Assembly: GCF_031453555.1 (NCBI RefSeq)
Contig: NZ_JAVIZM010000001.1
Coordinates: 1,495,001-1,559,000, forward strand
Direction: 5' to 3'
Length of the DNA stretch: 64,000 nucleotides
Origin: Bacillus sp. SLBN-46
Lineage (GTDB): Bacteria; Bacillota; Bacilli; Bacillales; Cytobacillaceae
Part shown: positions 9,001 through 18,198 of the stretch, piece after piece
Numbering within the stretch: position 1 is the stretch's first letter
Layout of the letters: the number at the start of each line of letters is the position of its first letter
Made by a program: the position numbers and the translations under genes
The notes under the pieces: model-generated
Seen by the model: the letters and a program-made list of their open reading frames with translations, nothing else
Databases searched by the model: none
What the model was told of the DNA's origin: nothing

Positions 9001-9478
9001 GCAGCAAGTCAACGCCGCCATCGATTAAGCCAATTGCTTGTTCCTCGTAACTTGCCGCAAGTTCATCAAAGGTAGTTCCGCCAGTCACACTTAATGTTTT
9101 CGTCGTCGGACCCATCGAACCAGCAACAAAACGCGGCCATTCCTCAGAATAAACCTTTTGCACCTCACCAATCGCAATCATGGCAGCGATTTTATTGATT
9201 TCATAGGCTTTGTAGCCGAGACCGTATTCATCAAGCACCAGGCTAGTCGCCCCAAAAGTATTCGTTTCAATAATGTCTGCGCCAGCCTCTAAGTATTCAC
9301 GGTGAATATTGGCTATAACAGAGGGAGCAGTTAAATTAAGGTTTTCATTACAGCCCTCGAATTCCTCTCCGCCAAAATCCTCAGCGGTAAGGTTTACTCG
9401 TTGCAGCATGGTTCCCATGGCTCCGTCCATTACGAGGATTCGTTTCTTCAACTGATCAGTAAATGATGTTTTCAGCAA
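6029..9478 (-). CDS. metH: Cobalamin-dependent methionine synthase
   Basis: A 1149-residue MetH transfers methyl from 5-methyl-THF through cobalamin to homocysteine. Visible parts in order: the homocysteine-binding barrel ([12 protein letters not shown] at the start, zinc cysteines in GLNCATG and [11 protein letters not shown]), the pterin-binding barrel ([27 protein letters not shown]), the B12 cap and Rossmann domain with the axial-ligand motif DVHDIGKN, and the reactivation domain ([12 protein letters not shown], then [20 protein letters not shown] near the end). Start is a TTG with GGGGGAAC upstream. It overlaps yitJ by 23 bp and is the last gene of the S-box operon. The last ~30 residues are complete, ending [12 protein letters not shown]. 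Confidence 0.95.
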   Translation of the reverse strand: MLKTSFTDQLKKRILVMDGAMGTMLQRVNLTAEDFGGEEFEGCNENLNLTAPSVIANIHREYLEAGADIIETNTFGATSLVLDEYGLGYKAYEINKIAAMIAIGEVQKVYSEEWPRFVAGSMGPTTKTLSVTGGTTFDELAASYEEQAIGLIDGGVDLLLLETSQDMLNVKAGFAGIQSAFSKTGTTLPIVISGTIEPMGTTLAGQSIEAFYISVEHMKPAAVGLNCATGPEFMQDHIRSLSNLATTAVSCYPNAGLPDEEGHYHETPEILAKKLSDFAAHGWLNIVGGCCGTTPEHIKAISEAMKNYQPRGYEPSSVHMVSGIEPFVYDDPTLRPIMVGERTNVIGSRKFKRLITEGKFEEASEVARAQVKGGAHVIDICLADPDRDEIVDMENFIKEVVKKVKVPLVIDSTDEKVIEKALKYSQGKAIINSINLEDGEERFEAIVPLIHRYGAAVVVGTIDEEGMGVTAERKLEIAKRSHDLLVHKYGLQPQDLIFDPLVFPVGTGDEQYIGSAKATVEGIKLIKEQLPGVQTILGISNVSFGLPPVGREILNSVFLYHCTQAGLDYAIVNTEKLERFASISKEEVTLAEDLLFKTTDETLAVFTEFYRGKKKEAKSTVPNMTLEERLAYYVVEGTKEGLLPDLDLALESYPAPLDIINGPLMNGMKEVGRLFNDNQLIVAEVLQSAEVMKAAVSHLEPHMEKGDVSATKGKVILATVKGDVHDIGKNLVEIILSNNGYDVIDLGIKVNPTDLVQAILREKPDMVGLSGLLVKSAQQMVLTAQDMKDAGISLPILVGGAALSRKFTDTKIAKEYDGLVLYAKDAMNGLSLANQLQNQEEHQKLLVEKAEKLAALEIPRELPVRATGSVAVKVKPAISTEAPVFTPMDTKRHILKTYSLSHIEPYINMQMLIGHHLGVKGKVAKLIAEKDEKAVKVKEVVDQLLADASRENWITPNAVYQFFPAQSDGNKIYIYDPENHEKIIETFDFPRQESAPHLCLADFLKSVESGVMDYVGFFTVTAGRGIREKADEFKAAGRFLECHALQALALETAEGFAELIHRQMRDRWGFPDPLTFTMQDRFAAHYQGQRFSFGYPACPDLEDQKKLFTLIRPEEIGIQLTEGCMMEPEASVSAMVFAHPEARYFNVLR

Positions 9479-11324
9479 TGTTGTTCCCCCTCACTTCACT
9501 TGCACGCTGACGGGCATAATGGGCCAGCTCTGCAGTTAATTCGTAACGTAAAAATGGTGTGATTAAATAAATTCCATTAAATAAATCTAGAGCAGCGTCA
9601 ATGAGTGACTTAGTTATAGCAATACCTTCCCGCGCTGCTTGAAGCGGTTGGTCATTCAACCTTGCCATTCGCTCACGAATGGAATCGGAAATTTTAATTC
9701 CCGGCACTTCATTATGGAGGAATTCTGCGTTTTTACTACTTGTCAGTGGCATGAGTCCAATATAAATAGGTGCCTTAAGGTGTTTCGTATGTTCATAGAT
9801 TTCAATCAGCTTTTCTTCTGAAAAAACAGGCTGGGAGATAAAATAATCTGCACCAAATTGAATTTTCTTCTCAAGCCTTTTAACAGCCTTCTCGAGTGAG
9901 CGCACATTCGGGTTAAAAGCTGCTGCCACACTGAAGTCGGTTTTTTGTCCTAAGTCTTTACCGGAAAAAGACAAACCTTCATTTAGCTGCTTTATCATCT
10001 GAATTAGTTCAAATGATGACACATCATAGACGGATGAAGCACCAGGGAAATCTCCTACTCTTGCAGGGTCGCCTGTAATCGCAAGCACGTCATTTAATCC
10101 TAGAGTATGGAGCCCCATTAAGTGGGATTGTAAGCCAATAATATTACGGTCGCGACAGGCAATGTGAATAAGCGGTCGCATGCCTAATTTTTCCTTCACT
10201 AAATATCCCAATGATTCATTGGAGATACGTACAGTTGCAAGGGAATTATCAGCCAGAGTAATAGAATCAATTCCGGCTTCTTTTAACGCTTTTGCTCCTT
10301 CGAAAAACTTGGTCGTATCTAGCTTTCTAGGAGGATCTAATTCTACGATAACAGATGGTCTCTCTTTCACAATCTCTTGAAGGGGAGCATACTCCCTTTT
10401 TGGAGAGTCTGAGGGTTCAACTACAATCTGCTTTGGTTCTAATTTTACTATTTTTTCAGTAATTGGAACACTATTCTTTAATTCCGCTGCAAAGGCTCGA
10501 ATATGGTCTGGCGTTGTCCCGCAGCAACCGCCCAGTAATCGTACACCTTGATTACGGAACGCTTTTGCCGAATTTCGGAAATAATCGGCATCTCCTTCAT
10601 AGTGGAACTTTCCGTCCGTATAGGCAGGGAGACTGGCATTTGGATAGGCTGATAGAAATGCATGTTCAGGTATTTCTATCTGCTCCAACGCTAGCAGCAT
10701 ATGGTGGGGGCCAAGCCGGCAGTTCAGACCGACGACATCGGCTCCAAGACCTTCAAGCCGTTTTAAGGCATCATTGACAGGCGTTCGATCCTGTAAAAAT
10801 CCTGGCTCCTGATGGGAGACTTGTGCAATGATTGGCAGGTTGGTTTCCTTTCTAGCAATGGTTAATATCGTTTCAAGTTCTTCCAAATCGTAAAAGGTTT
10901 CAAGTAACAAACCATCTACGCCTTCAAGGAGAAGACAATATAATTGTTCGCGGAAGCTCCGCTTTAATTCTTCTAATGTTATTGAATCAGGTTTTATTCC
11001 TCGATTCCCGCCAATCGTTCCAAGGACGTATGCTTGTTTTTTTGCAGCGGCTCTTTTAGCAATAGCTACGGCAGCACTGTTAATTTCCTTTACAGAATCC
11101 TCCAAACCATACCGCTGTAGCTTTAAATAATTGGCGGCATATGTGTTGGTTTGAATGACATCAGCACCGGCATCGATATACGCTTGATGGAGTGTTTGGA
11201 TATGTTCTGACTGGGAAAGGTTTAGTTCCTCTAAACAACTATCCTTTCCGTACGAATACAATAGAGTTCCCATAGCTCCATCGGCTATTAAGATTTGATT
11301 TGTTAATTTTTCTAAAAAGCTCAT
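9456..11324 (-). CDS. yitJ: Bifunctional homocysteine S-methyltransferase / methylenetetrahydrofolate reductase
   Basis: A 622-residue two-domain protein. Residues ~1-290 form a homocysteine methyltransferase barrel ([38 protein letters not shown] with zinc Cys). Residues ~310-600 form a 5,10-methylene-THF reductase FAD barrel ([50 protein letters not shown]). This is the YitJ architecture of Bacilli, which supplies methyl-THF for MetH downstream. It sits 2 bp after metC and overlaps metH, so the operon metI-metC-yitJ-metH is tight. The ATG has GGGGAG at proper distance. Confidence 0.94.
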   Translation of the reverse strand: MSFLEKLTNQILIADGAMGTLLYSYGKDSCLEELNLSQSEHIQTLHQAYIDAGADVIQTNTYAANYLKLQRYGLEDSVKEINSAAVAIAKRAAAKKQAYVLGTIGGNRGIKPDSITLEELKRSFREQLYCLLLEGVDGLLLETFYDLEELETILTIARKETNLPIIAQVSHQEPGFLQDRTPVNDALKRLEGLGADVVGLNCRLGPHHMLLALEQIEIPEHAFLSAYPNASLPAYTDGKFHYEGDADYFRNSAKAFRNQGVRLLGGCCGTTPDHIRAFAAELKNSVPITEKIVKLEPKQIVVEPSDSPKREYAPLQEIVKERPSVIVELDPPRKLDTTKFFEGAKALKEAGIDSITLADNSLATVRISNESLGYLVKEKLGMRPLIHIACRDRNIIGLQSHLMGLHTLGLNDVLAITGDPARVGDFPGASSVYDVSSFELIQMIKQLNEGLSFSGKDLGQKTDFSVAAAFNPNVRSLEKAVKRLEKKIQFGADYFISQPVFSEEKLIEIYEHTKHLKAPIYIGLMPLTSSKNAEFLHNEVPGIKISDSIRERMARLNDQPLQAAREGIAITKSLIDAALDLFNGIYLITPFLRYELTAELAHYARQRASEVRGNNIAENIIY

Positions 11325-11326
11325 CG

Positions 11327-12514
11327 CTATTCTCCCCGCTCGAATACTAATTGACTTCGATTAACTTTCTCAAACGCTTGGGAAAAATCCTTGATTAGAT
11401 CATCTGGATTTTCAAGTCCAACCGATAGTCGGACGAGGCTATTAGTAATCCCACGTTTTTCTCTTTCCTCTAGTGGCATGGCGGCATGTGACATTTTCGC
11501 CGGATAAGATAGAATTGATTCGACTGCTCCCAGGCTGACAGCGAAAACAGGGATTTCTACATTGGCCAAAAAGGCTCGGAGCGCATCTTCACTTTCTAAT
11601 TCAAACGATAAGACAGCACCCGGCCCCGCTGCTTGCTTGTTCTGGATGTGATATTGAGGGTGACTTTTGAGCCCCGGATAATGCACCTTTTTCACAAGCG
11701 GATGGTCATCTAAAAAGTCTGCGAGTTTAATAGCTGACTTCTGTGATTGTTCTAGACGAACATGAAGTGTCTTTATCCCTCTTAGTACGAGCCAGGCATC
11801 CTGGACGCCCAATATAGCGCCAAATCCATTCTGTAAAAAGCCTAATTTTTTCGCCAAGTCTTCATCCTTAACCACAGCGAGGCCGGCAACTACATCACTA
11901 TGTCCTGATAGAAACTTCGTTGCACTATGCAGGACAACATCAGCACCTAGTTCCAATGGTTTTTGATGAGAAGGGGTAAGGAATGTATTATCAACAAAGG
12001 TTAATGCGCCAATTTCCTTTGCTAAACTGCTAATGGCCTCAATATCAGTCACTTTCATTAATGGATTGGAGGGTGTTTCCACATAAAATGCTTTTGTATT
12101 CGGCTGAATTGCTTGTTTTACTTCGTCTAAATTGGTCATATCCACAAAGGTATGTTCAATACCGAACCGGGAAAGGACCTGTGTGACCATCCGGAACGTA
12201 CCGCCATATACATCTTCGGTAATGACAATATGATCACCAGCGGAAAGCAGCAGGAATGCTGTCGAAATGGCGGCCATACCAGATGAAAAAGCAAAACCTT
12301 TTACACCGCCCTCAAGTTCTGCAATCACATCTTCCAATGCTTCCCTTGTTGGATTTAAACTGCGGCCATAATCGTATTTACCGAACTGGTCGAAATCAAA
12401 TTGGTGGAAGGTGGATGCATGCTGAATGGGAACACTAACTGCACCCGTTGTCGGGTCCACTTTATGCTGATTATGAAGAAGCCTGGTTTCAAAGGTGTAT
12501 TCCTCGTGTGACAT
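11327..12514 (-). CDS. metC: Cystathionine beta-lyase
   Basis: A 395-residue Cys/Met-metabolism PLP enzyme. Signatures: [66 protein letters not shown] and the PLP-lysine segment [18 protein letters not shown]. It converts cystathionine to homocysteine in transsulfuration. It overlaps the stop of metI by one base, the arrangement of B. subtilis metI-metC. The family is hard to split by function from sequence alone; order and operon support MetC. Confidence 0.9.
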   Translation of the reverse strand: MSHEEYTFETRLLHNQHKVDPTTGAVSVPIQHASTFHQFDFDQFGKYDYGRSLNPTREALEDVIAELEGGVKGFAFSSGMAAISTAFLLLSAGDHIVITEDVYGGTFRMVTQVLSRFGIEHTFVDMTNLDEVKQAIQPNTKAFYVETPSNPLMKVTDIEAISSLAKEIGALTFVDNTFLTPSHQKPLELGADVVLHSATKFLSGHSDVVAGLAVVKDEDLAKKLGFLQNGFGAILGVQDAWLVLRGIKTLHVRLEQSQKSAIKLADFLDDHPLVKKVHYPGLKSHPQYHIQNKQAAGPGAVLSFELESEDALRAFLANVEIPVFAVSLGAVESILSYPAKMSHAAMPLEEREKRGITNSLVRLSVGLENPDDLIKDFSQAFEKVNRSQLVFERGE

Positions 12515-13626
12515 TACGCAATCACTCCTTCTTTCACGTTCGCGAACGCCTTTTTCAAGTCTTCAATTAAGTCTTGTGGATCTTCAATCCCAACGGAAAA
12601 ACGTAATAAACGATTACAAACTCCTGATTGAATTCGAATTTCTTCTGGAATATCCGCATGCGTTTGTGTAGCAGGATAGGTAATAAAGCTTTCCGTTCCA
12701 CCGAGACTTTCTGCAAACGTAATGAGAGATAATCCTTGTAGGAATGGATTCACCCATGCTTCATCTTTTATACGGAAAGAAACCATTCCACCGCGTCCAG
12801 GATAAAGAACATCTGTCACTCCTTCATGATTGGAAAGAAACTCTACCACCGATTTTGCATTTTTTTCATGTCTATCCATTCGAAGCGACAGGGTTTTCAT
12901 TCCGCGCATTAACAGCCAGGAATCAAACGGGCTAAGTACGGCACCCGCACCGTTATGATGAAAAGCTAATGCTTCACATAATTCCTTTCCTTTAGCGACA
13001 ATCAATCCCGCAAGTACGTCGTTATGACCACCCAGGTATTTCGTTGCACTATGAATAACGATATCAGCCCCGAGCTTAATCGGCTGCTGTAATAGTGGGG
13101 TATAGAAGGTATTATCAACAATCAAGAGTATTCCGTGCTTCTTTGCAATTTGAGAAACAGCGGCAATGTCCGATTGCTGCATGAGGGGATTAGTAGGAGT
13201 CTCCAAAAAAATGGCCTTTGTTTGTGGAGTAATCTTCCCTTCGATTTCTTCCGGACAACAGGTATTTACATATTGAGTGTTTAATCCCCATTTTTTAAAG
13301 CCTTGCTCTAATAAGCGATAGGTACCGCCATATAAATCTTCGCTTACCAGCCATTCATCTCCCGATTGAAATAAGGAAAGAATCGTGAAAATAGCAGCCA
13401 TTCCTGAACTGCAGGCAAAGCCTTGGTCCCCATCTTCTAAATCAGCAATCGTTTTTTCCAGGAGCTGACGGGTTGGGTTTCCTGTTCGACTGTAGTCAAA
13501 CCCTGTTGATTGCCCGATGCCTTCGTGTCGATAAGCAGTAGAAAAATAAACAGGCGGGTTCACTGTACCTGTCGCAGTCTCGCTGCGGTTTCCAATTTGA
13601 GCTAATTTTGTGTCAATTTTGTACAT
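12514..13626 (-). CDS. metI: Cystathionine gamma-synthase / O-acylhomoserine thiolyase
   Basis: A 370-residue PLP enzyme, paralogue of the next gene. It shows TGTVNPPVYFSTAYRHEG, FDYSRTGNPTRQLLE, FACSSGMAAI, LETPTNPLMQQSDI and the PLP-lysine segment VIHSATKYLGGHNDVLAG. It makes cystathionine from an acylhomoserine and cysteine (MetI can also use sulfide). The start is the ATG at 13626 with AAGGAG 8 bp upstream; the GTG at 13635 is a less likely start. It is the first gene of the methionine operon, directly under a SAM riboswitch. Confidence 0.92.
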   Translation of the reverse strand: MYKIDTKLAQIGNRSETATGTVNPPVYFSTAYRHEGIGQSTGFDYSRTGNPTRQLLEKTIADLEDGDQGFACSSGMAAIFTILSLFQSGDEWLVSEDLYGGTYRLLEQGFKKWGLNTQYVNTCCPEEIEGKITPQTKAIFLETPTNPLMQQSDIAAVSQIAKKHGILLIVDNTFYTPLLQQPIKLGADIVIHSATKYLGGHNDVLAGLIVAKGKELCEALAFHHNGAGAVLSPFDSWLLMRGMKTLSLRMDRHEKNAKSVVEFLSNHEGVTDVLYPGRGGMVSFRIKDEAWVNPFLQGLSLITFAESLGGTESFITYPATQTHADIPEEIRIQSGVCNRLLRFSVGIEDPQDLIEDLKKAFANVKEGVIA

Positions 13627-13716
13627 AATGCACACTCCTTAAAGGTAAGTTTATTGTTGTAATTAGAATTATAATTGCCAACTTTAACGCTACAGGGCGC
13701 TAAAGCCTTCAGATAA

Positions 13717-13895
13717 ATAAAAAAAGTCTTCTTATAAGAAGAAGACTTTTGTATGTACGACACACTTGTCATTCTTCTTATCTTGCAAATTAGTAAAATT
13801 TGCAGGACTTAGCACCTTTTCAAAGAACAAATCGTTCATTGAAGGTTGCTGAGGCGTCGCAGGGCCATTCCCTCAACCTCTCTTGATAAGAAATC
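13717..13895 (-). ncRNA. SAM-I (S-box) riboswitch with terminator
   Basis: Reading the minus strand from 13895: CTTATCAAGAGAGGTTGAGGG, then ACTGGCCC-type GAATGGCCCTGCGACGCC, CTCAGCAACC, AAAGGTGCTAA and finally CAAGATAAGAAG, which pairs with the start to close P1. These are the conserved S-box core elements. The expression platform is a 12-bp hairpin (AAAAGTCTTCTT with its complement, 13722-13750) followed by a T-run. High SAM should end transcription before metI. Confidence 0.95.
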
Positions 13896-13916
13896 AATTA
13901 TTTAGATTATTTATAA

Positions 13917-13945
13917 AATTTACTACAGATTGCTGGGGATGTCAA
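13917..13945 (-). promoter_or_regulatory. Promoter of the methionine operon
   Basis: On the minus strand TTGACA (13945-13940), a 17-bp spacer and TAAATT (13922-13917) precede the S-box aptamer by about 22 bp. Confidence 0.6.
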
Positions 13946-14022
13946 TTTGTTTTTAACTAATGAAGAAACATGGTTTATTTAACGGAAAGAAGAAAATATT
14001 TAATTTCTTGTCTTAAAATTTG

Positions 14023-14051
14023 TTGACAGTGATAGTGTATGGATTTATTAT
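14023..14051 (+). promoter_or_regulatory. Sigma-A promoter of the lasso peptide operon
   Basis: TTGACA (14023-14028), a 17-bp spacer and TATTAT (14046-14051) make a near-consensus promoter 214 bp before the cyclase start. A GTTC-N8-GAAC operator begins 15 bp after the -10 box, so a bound repressor would block early transcription. The long leader carries a second operator at 14189. Confidence 0.8.
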
Positions 14052-14065
14052 TAGTTATAACGAAC

Positions 14066-14081
14066 GTTCTCGATAAAGAAC
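14066..14081. promoter_or_regulatory. SinR-type operator (lasso operon, site 1)
   Basis: GTTCTCGATAAAGAAC matches the B. subtilis SinR inverted repeat layout (GTTCTYT, 2-bp gap, complement). It overlaps the presumed transcription start of the lasso operon. Confidence 0.7.
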
Positions 14082-14188
14082 TAATCTGGGCAATAAGTTA
14101 CATAGAACGATAGTTTAAAATTTAATTATACGAAATTCCAGGAATATCGGATTAGATATGATTCCTGATAATTAAGTGTGGTTTGACT

Positions 14189-14204
14189 GTTCTTTTTAGT
14201 GAAC
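14189..14204. promoter_or_regulatory. SinR-type operator (lasso operon, site 2)
   Basis: GTTCTTTTTAGTGAAC lies 123 bp downstream of site 1 and 60 bp before the cyclase start. Paired sites suit looping or cooperative repression. Confidence 0.7.
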
Positions 14205-14264
14205 TAATAATGATGTTGAAAATAATAAATGCTATGAATTTTTTTAGATTGGCAGGAGGAAAAG

Positions 14265-16214
14265 ATGAGCGCAATAGCCGGAATATATCATTTAAACAAT
14301 GAACCTATCAATCTAGAGAATGGAAACCGGATAATGAAAGAACTAGAAAAATATCCGGCCGATGATATTCAAACTTGGCATAATGACAAAGTTTTCCTTG
14401 GCTGCCATGCACAGTGGATCACACCGGAATCAGTTGGTGAAAAACTTCCTTACTATGACCATCAACGGAAGTTAGCCATTACGGCAGATGCGATTATAGA
14501 TAATCGGGATGAATTGTTTGAAAGGCTCCAAGTAAAAAAATCTGATAGAAAAACAGTGTCGGATAGTGAACTTATTTTGCTTTCCTATCATAAATGGGGA
14601 GAAGAATCACCTAAGTATTTAGTGGGTGACTTCGCATTTATGATATGGGACGAAAGAAAAAGAAAACTGTTTGGAGCAAAAGATTTTTCAGGAACTCGAA
14701 CGCTTTATTACTTTCAAAATCAAAAGGAATTAGTCTTCTGTACAACAATACACCCCATACTTTCCTTACCGTTTATTGAAAAACATTTAAATGAGGAGTG
14801 GCTTGCGGAATATTTGTCGATTTCTTCAGTTATAGATACTGCTGATGTTTCAAATACACCTTATGAGAATATACAGCAAGTTCCCCCTTCTCATAGTATT
14901 TCAGTTGTAGGGAATACGATAACAATTAGGAGATATTGTACCTTAAATTCAAAAGCTCGATTAAAACTAAAGTCAAATGAAGAATATGTAGAGGCCTTTC
15001 AAGAAGTCTTTCAAGAGGCAGTTAAATCACGGATACGTACTTATCACCAAGTGGGTTCCCACTTAAGTGGTGGATTGGATTCTGGTGCAGTTGTTAGTTT
15101 TGCTGTTAAAGCATTAAGAGAACAAAATAAAGAACTAAATACATTCAGTTATATTCCTCCTCAAGATTTTAAGGATTTTACCCCTAAAAATTTGATGCCT
15201 GATGAGAGGCCATTTATTAAATCCACAGTAGAGTATGTCGGAGGGATTAAATCTAATTATTTAGATTTTGAAGGTAGAGATTCTTTTTCAGAAATTGACG
15301 ACTTTTTAGAAATCATGGAAATGCCCTACAAATTCTTTGAAAACACTTATTGGCTAAAAGGAATATATGAGAAGGCCCAAGAAGGAGGGATTGGAGTTCT
15401 ATTAAACGGTGGAAGAGGGAACATGAGTATTTCATGGGGGGCGGCATTAGATTATTATGGACTCCTTTTAAAAAAATTCAAATGGATTAACCTTACTCAG
15501 GAGTTGCATGAATATAGCATGAAAGTTGGAGGGCCAAGATTCAGAAGACTTCCTGTCATCGCTAGATTAGCCTTGCCATTAATTGACCGGATATTTCCAT
15601 CGGGAGAACCCTATAAATATCCTGTGTTAATTAACCGCGATTTTGCAGATAGAACTGAAATTTTCAATAAACTTAAGTTTCATGGTATGAATGAGTCTGG
15701 TTGGTTTTCAACTAAAGATAGATATGAACTAAGAAAAAAACATTTTGAAGATGTTTTCCACATGAATGCAACAAATACTCTGGCCACAAAATTATCACTA
15801 CGTTATTCATTATGGGAACGGGATCCAACTAATGATTTACGTGTTGTTCGATTTTGCTTATCTCTACCAGAAGACCAATATGTTCAAAATGGAATGGATA
15901 GAGCACTTGTTAGAAGAGCAACAAAAGGTTTTTTACCTGATAAGGTTAGACTAAACCAACATATTAGGGGTGTTCAGGGGGCAGATTGGGTTCATCGAAT
16001 GGTCCCAGTTTGGGATACATTTATATCTGAAATTGATCAGCTTTGTAGTAATAATGAAGTATTAAAGTATTTAAATAGTCAGGTAATAAAGTCTGCATAC
16101 AAAAAAGTTAAGGAAGGACCTAGACCCGACTTTGCTACTGATCCAGATTATAGAATTTTAATGCGTGCTGTAATTGTTTATCGTTATTTAAAAAATTTTC
16201 CTGAAGGGGGGTGA
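14265..16214 (+). CDS. Lasso peptide cyclase (asparagine synthetase B-like)
   Basis: A 649-residue asparagine-synthetase homologue (lasso C protein). The N-terminal glutaminase-like domain starts MSAIAGIYHLN, lacking the nucleophilic Cys2 of true AsnB, as in lasso cyclases. The ATP-pyrophosphatase motif SGGLDSGA (residues ~268-275) activates the acidic side chain of the core peptide as an AMP ester before macrolactam closure. The C-terminal part has SLRYSLWERDPTNDLRVVRF and LPDKVRLNQHIRGVQGADW, typical of this subgroup. Its ATG follows GGCAGGAGG. The stop is 4 bp before the precursor, whose leader it would receive with the B1 and B2 proteins below. Assignment rests on the full cluster context. 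Confidence 0.92.
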   Translation: MSAIAGIYHLNNEPINLENGNRIMKELEKYPADDIQTWHNDKVFLGCHAQWITPESVGEKLPYYDHQRKLAITADAIIDNRDELFERLQVKKSDRKTVSDSELILLSYHKWGEESPKYLVGDFAFMIWDERKRKLFGAKDFSGTRTLYYFQNQKELVFCTTIHPILSLPFIEKHLNEEWLAEYLSISSVIDTADVSNTPYENIQQVPPSHSISVVGNTITIRRYCTLNSKARLKLKSNEEYVEAFQEVFQEAVKSRIRTYHQVGSHLSGGLDSGAVVSFAVKALREQNKELNTFSYIPPQDFKDFTPKNLMPDERPFIKSTVEYVGGIKSNYLDFEGRDSFSEIDDFLEIMEMPYKFFENTYWLKGIYEKAQEGGIGVLLNGGRGNMSISWGAALDYYGLLLKKFKWINLTQELHEYSMKVGGPRFRRLPVIARLALPLIDRIFPSGEPYKYPVLINRDFADRTEIFNKLKFHGMNESGWFSTKDRYELRKKHFEDVFHMNATNTLATKLSLRYSLWERDPTNDLRVVRFCLSLPEDQYVQNGMDRALVRRATKGFLPDKVRLNQHIRGVQGADWVHRMVPVWDTFISEIDQLCSNNEVLKYLNSQVIKSAYKKVKEGPRPDFATDPDYRILMRAVIVYRYLKNFPEGG

Positions 16215-16218
16215 AACT

Positions 16219-16362
16219 ATGAAAAAGGTATGGCAGAAACCAGTTTTAGAAATTTTAGATGTAAATATGACAATGCTAGATCCAATTAATGGTCAATTTC
16301 TGGATAAGACGCTTCCAGAGGGAACCCCTAGGGATTCAGTTGTTCCAAGCTGGAGATCTTAA
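16219..16362 (+). CDS. Lasso peptide precursor (paeninodin-type)
   Basis: A 47-residue peptide with a strong ribosome site (GGGGGGTG). The leader shows the paeninodin-type pattern: W5-Q-K-P8-V-L-E-I-L-D14, then N-M-T18-M. With the conserved Thr at -2 the core would start at Leu20 and run LDPINGQFLDKT...SWRS (28 residues). That register puts the first usable acidic residue (Asp29) at core position 10, not 7-9; a start one residue later (Asp21) would give a normal 9-residue ring. The C-terminal residue is Ser47, the position phosphorylated in paeninodin, which fits the kinase next door. A terminator-like hairpin follows, probably giving extra precursor mRNA. Confidence 0.88.
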   Translation: MKKVWQKPVLEILDVNMTMLDPINGQFLDKTLPEGTPRDSVVPSWRS

Positions 16363-16411
16363 TTATTTCTGAGTTTACAAATTTAGTGTATAACTACACT
16401 ATATTAGTGTT

Positions 16412-16457
16412 TCACGGTTAAAAGCCCTTGTAAAAAGGGCTTTTATCTTAGCCGTGA
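16412..16457 (+). terminator. Hairpin between lasso precursor and kinase
   Basis: The inner stem AAAAGCCCTT / AAGGGCTTTT (16420-16444) ends in T-rich TTTTAT, and an outer 9-bp stem (TCACGGTTA with TAGCCGTGA, one mismatch) frames it. This is a likely partial terminator or mRNA stabiliser after the precursor gene. Confidence 0.8.
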
Positions 16458-16475
16458 TTAATTGGAGTGAAAAAA

Positions 16476-17405
16476 ATGTTAAAAGTAGAAAACTTAGCTG
16501 TATACAAAGCTTTTGGTTTAACTCTGTTAAGTGAGATTCCTTTACCAGAGTTACCTCTAATCCCAAATATCGTCGATTCAATTGATATAGAAATAAGAAT
16601 AGAAGATTTATCAGAACAATGGAAAGAGTTGTCTGATGGTAAAAATGAATTTGTTATTAGTGAAAATATCATTTTGTTTCAAATTACGAATATAGCTACA
16701 TTTTTCATTCAAGAAGGAAAAAAGATAATTGTTTCCCCAATAAAGCATAGTGAAGAAGATCTTATTCGCCTTTATATTCTTGGTACTTGTATGGGAGCTA
16801 TATTGATTCAGAGAAAGGTATTGCCGTTACATGGCAGTGCTATCGCGATTAATGGAAAGGCTTATGCTATAATCGGAGATTCTGGTGCTGGAAAATCTAC
16901 TCTTGCGAAAGCATTATTAAACCAAGGATGTCAGTTACTTAGTGATGATGTAATTGCTGTCTCTATTTCCCAAAATGAAGGTATTCCAACAGTTACTCCA
17001 TCATATCCACAGCAAAAATTATGGCAAGATAGTCTGGAAAGTTTTGGGCTGGAACCCTATCATTTCAAATCGATACACGGCAGAGAAAATAAATATTGTG
17101 TCCCGGTTTCCTCTAATTATTATAATAGCCCATTAGTGCTTGCTGGTATCTTTGAACTTGGTAAAACAGAAGCCAAAGAGAGTGAAATTGGAAAAATAGA
17201 AAGACTTGAACGATTCCAGACCCTACTTAATCATACCTACAGAAATTTTTTTATTAAACATACTGGGTTGTTGGGATGGCACTTTAGTACCTCAGCAAAT
17301 ATCGTTGATAAAGTAGATATGTATAAATTGAATCGACCTACTTTTGGCTATAGTACTACAGAATTAGTATCCATAATATTAAAAACGATTGATAAAGGAG
17401 AGTAA
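16476..17405 (+). CDS. HPr-kinase-like lasso peptide kinase
   Basis: A 309-residue protein whose C-terminal half resembles HPr kinase/phosphorylase: LPLHGSAIAING then the P-loop GDSGAGKST (about residues 134-142) and LLSDDVIAVS. In paeninodin-type clusters such kinases phosphorylate the C-terminal Ser of the precursor; the precursor here ends in Ser. The N-terminal ~115 residues are a family-specific domain. True HprK has a second N-terminal fold and acts on HPr, which is not indicated here. I chose the ATG at 16476 because GGAG lies 8 bp upstream; a GTG at 16467 sits on top of that site. Confidence 0.88.
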   Translation: MLKVENLAVYKAFGLTLLSEIPLPELPLIPNIVDSIDIEIRIEDLSEQWKELSDGKNEFVISENIILFQITNIATFFIQEGKKIIVSPIKHSEEDLIRLYILGTCMGAILIQRKVLPLHGSAIAINGKAYAIIGDSGAGKSTLAKALLNQGCQLLSDDVIAVSISQNEGIPTVTPSYPQQKLWQDSLESFGLEPYHFKSIHGRENKYCVPVSSNYYNSPLVLAGIFELGKTEAKESEIGKIERLERFQTLLNHTYRNFFIKHTGLLGWHFSTSANIVDKVDMYKLNRPTFGYSTTELVSIILKTIDKGE

Positions 17406-17408
17406 GCA

Positions 17409-17711
17409 ATGATTAAGAATCAAAATATTTCACTAAATCATTTCGTCAAGCAAGTGAAGGGGAATATCGTAAGTAATATGGGTGGGGAAAAAGTTATGTT
17501 AAGTGTTAAAAACGGTAAATATTATAATCTAGGTGAAATAGGCGGGGACATTTGGGACTTAATTGAAGAAAAGGTTACAGTAAGTCAGTTGATTACAATA
17601 TTAATGTCTAAATATAGTGTTGAGCAACAAGAATGTGAAGAACATGTCATTTCTTTTTTGGAAATGCTAATGGATCAAGGATTAATAAAAAGTTATGATA
17701 ACTCTTTATAA
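17409..17711 (+). CDS. PqqD-like leader-binding protein (lasso B1)
   Basis: A 100-residue PqqD fold, the RiPP recognition element. It has NGKYYNLGEIGGDIWDLIEE, followed by LITILMSKYSVEQQECEEHV and FLEMLMDQGLIKSY, the pattern seen in stand-alone lasso B1 proteins. It binds the leader (here the W-Q-K-P...L segment of the precursor) and hands it to the B2 peptidase and cyclase. It lies 3 bp after the kinase and 15 bp before B2. Confidence 0.9.
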   Translation: MIKNQNISLNHFVKQVKGNIVSNMGGEKVMLSVKNGKYYNLGEIGGDIWDLIEEKVTVSQLITILMSKYSVEQQECEEHVISFLEMLMDQGLIKSYDNSL

Positions 17712-17726
17712 GAGTAGGTATCCCAT

Positions 17727-18182
17727 ATGAAAGTGTTGAAAAAGGCAAGGCATTTTTTCTTATTTGATACAAAAACAAAAATATTATTAATAGAGGCATT
17801 TTTTTTTCTCGGTTGGGCACGAATACTTAAAAGTATACCCTTTTCAAAGGTTGCAACTTCTCTCGGAGAGTATATGAATGAAACACCTTTGAGTATGGAT
17901 GAAACTAATCGTAAGGTATTTCAAAATATATCTAATTCAATTAACATTATGAGCCGCAACACTTTTTGGGAAAGTAAATGTCTTGTAAAAGCAATTGCTG
18001 CTATGAAAATGTTAGAAAGAAGACACGTCGAAAGTACCATATATTTAGGGGTATCGAAAGATGAGGAAGGCAATATGGTTGCTCATGCATGGCTGCGAAG
18101 TGGTTCTTTTTATATCACTGGTGAAGAAGGAATGGAGGGTTTTATGGTTGTAGGTAAATTCGCCAAAAGAATAAATTTTTAA
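17727..18182 (+). CDS. Lasso leader peptidase (transglutaminase-like, B2)
   Basis: A 151-residue protein of the lasso B2 / microcin J25 McjB C-terminal family. The catalytic Cys is in WESKCLVKAIAAMKML (Cys85) and the His in AHAWLRSGSFYITG (His120). The Asp of the McjB triad is not evident at the matching place, which I read as normal for Firmicute forms but cannot verify. It cuts the leader from the precursor. An early hydrophobic stretch (LLIEAFFFLGWARIL) is typical. The ATG follows TAGGTATCC, a modest site. Confidence 0.9.
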   Translation: MKVLKKARHFFLFDTKTKILLIEAFFFLGWARILKSIPFSKVATSLGEYMNETPLSMDETNRKVFQNISNSINIMSRNTFWESKCLVKAIAAMKMLERRHVESTIYLGVSKDEEGNMVAHAWLRSGSFYITGEEGMEGFMVVGKFAKRINF

Positions 18183-18198
18183 AATAAAGGAGACAGCC

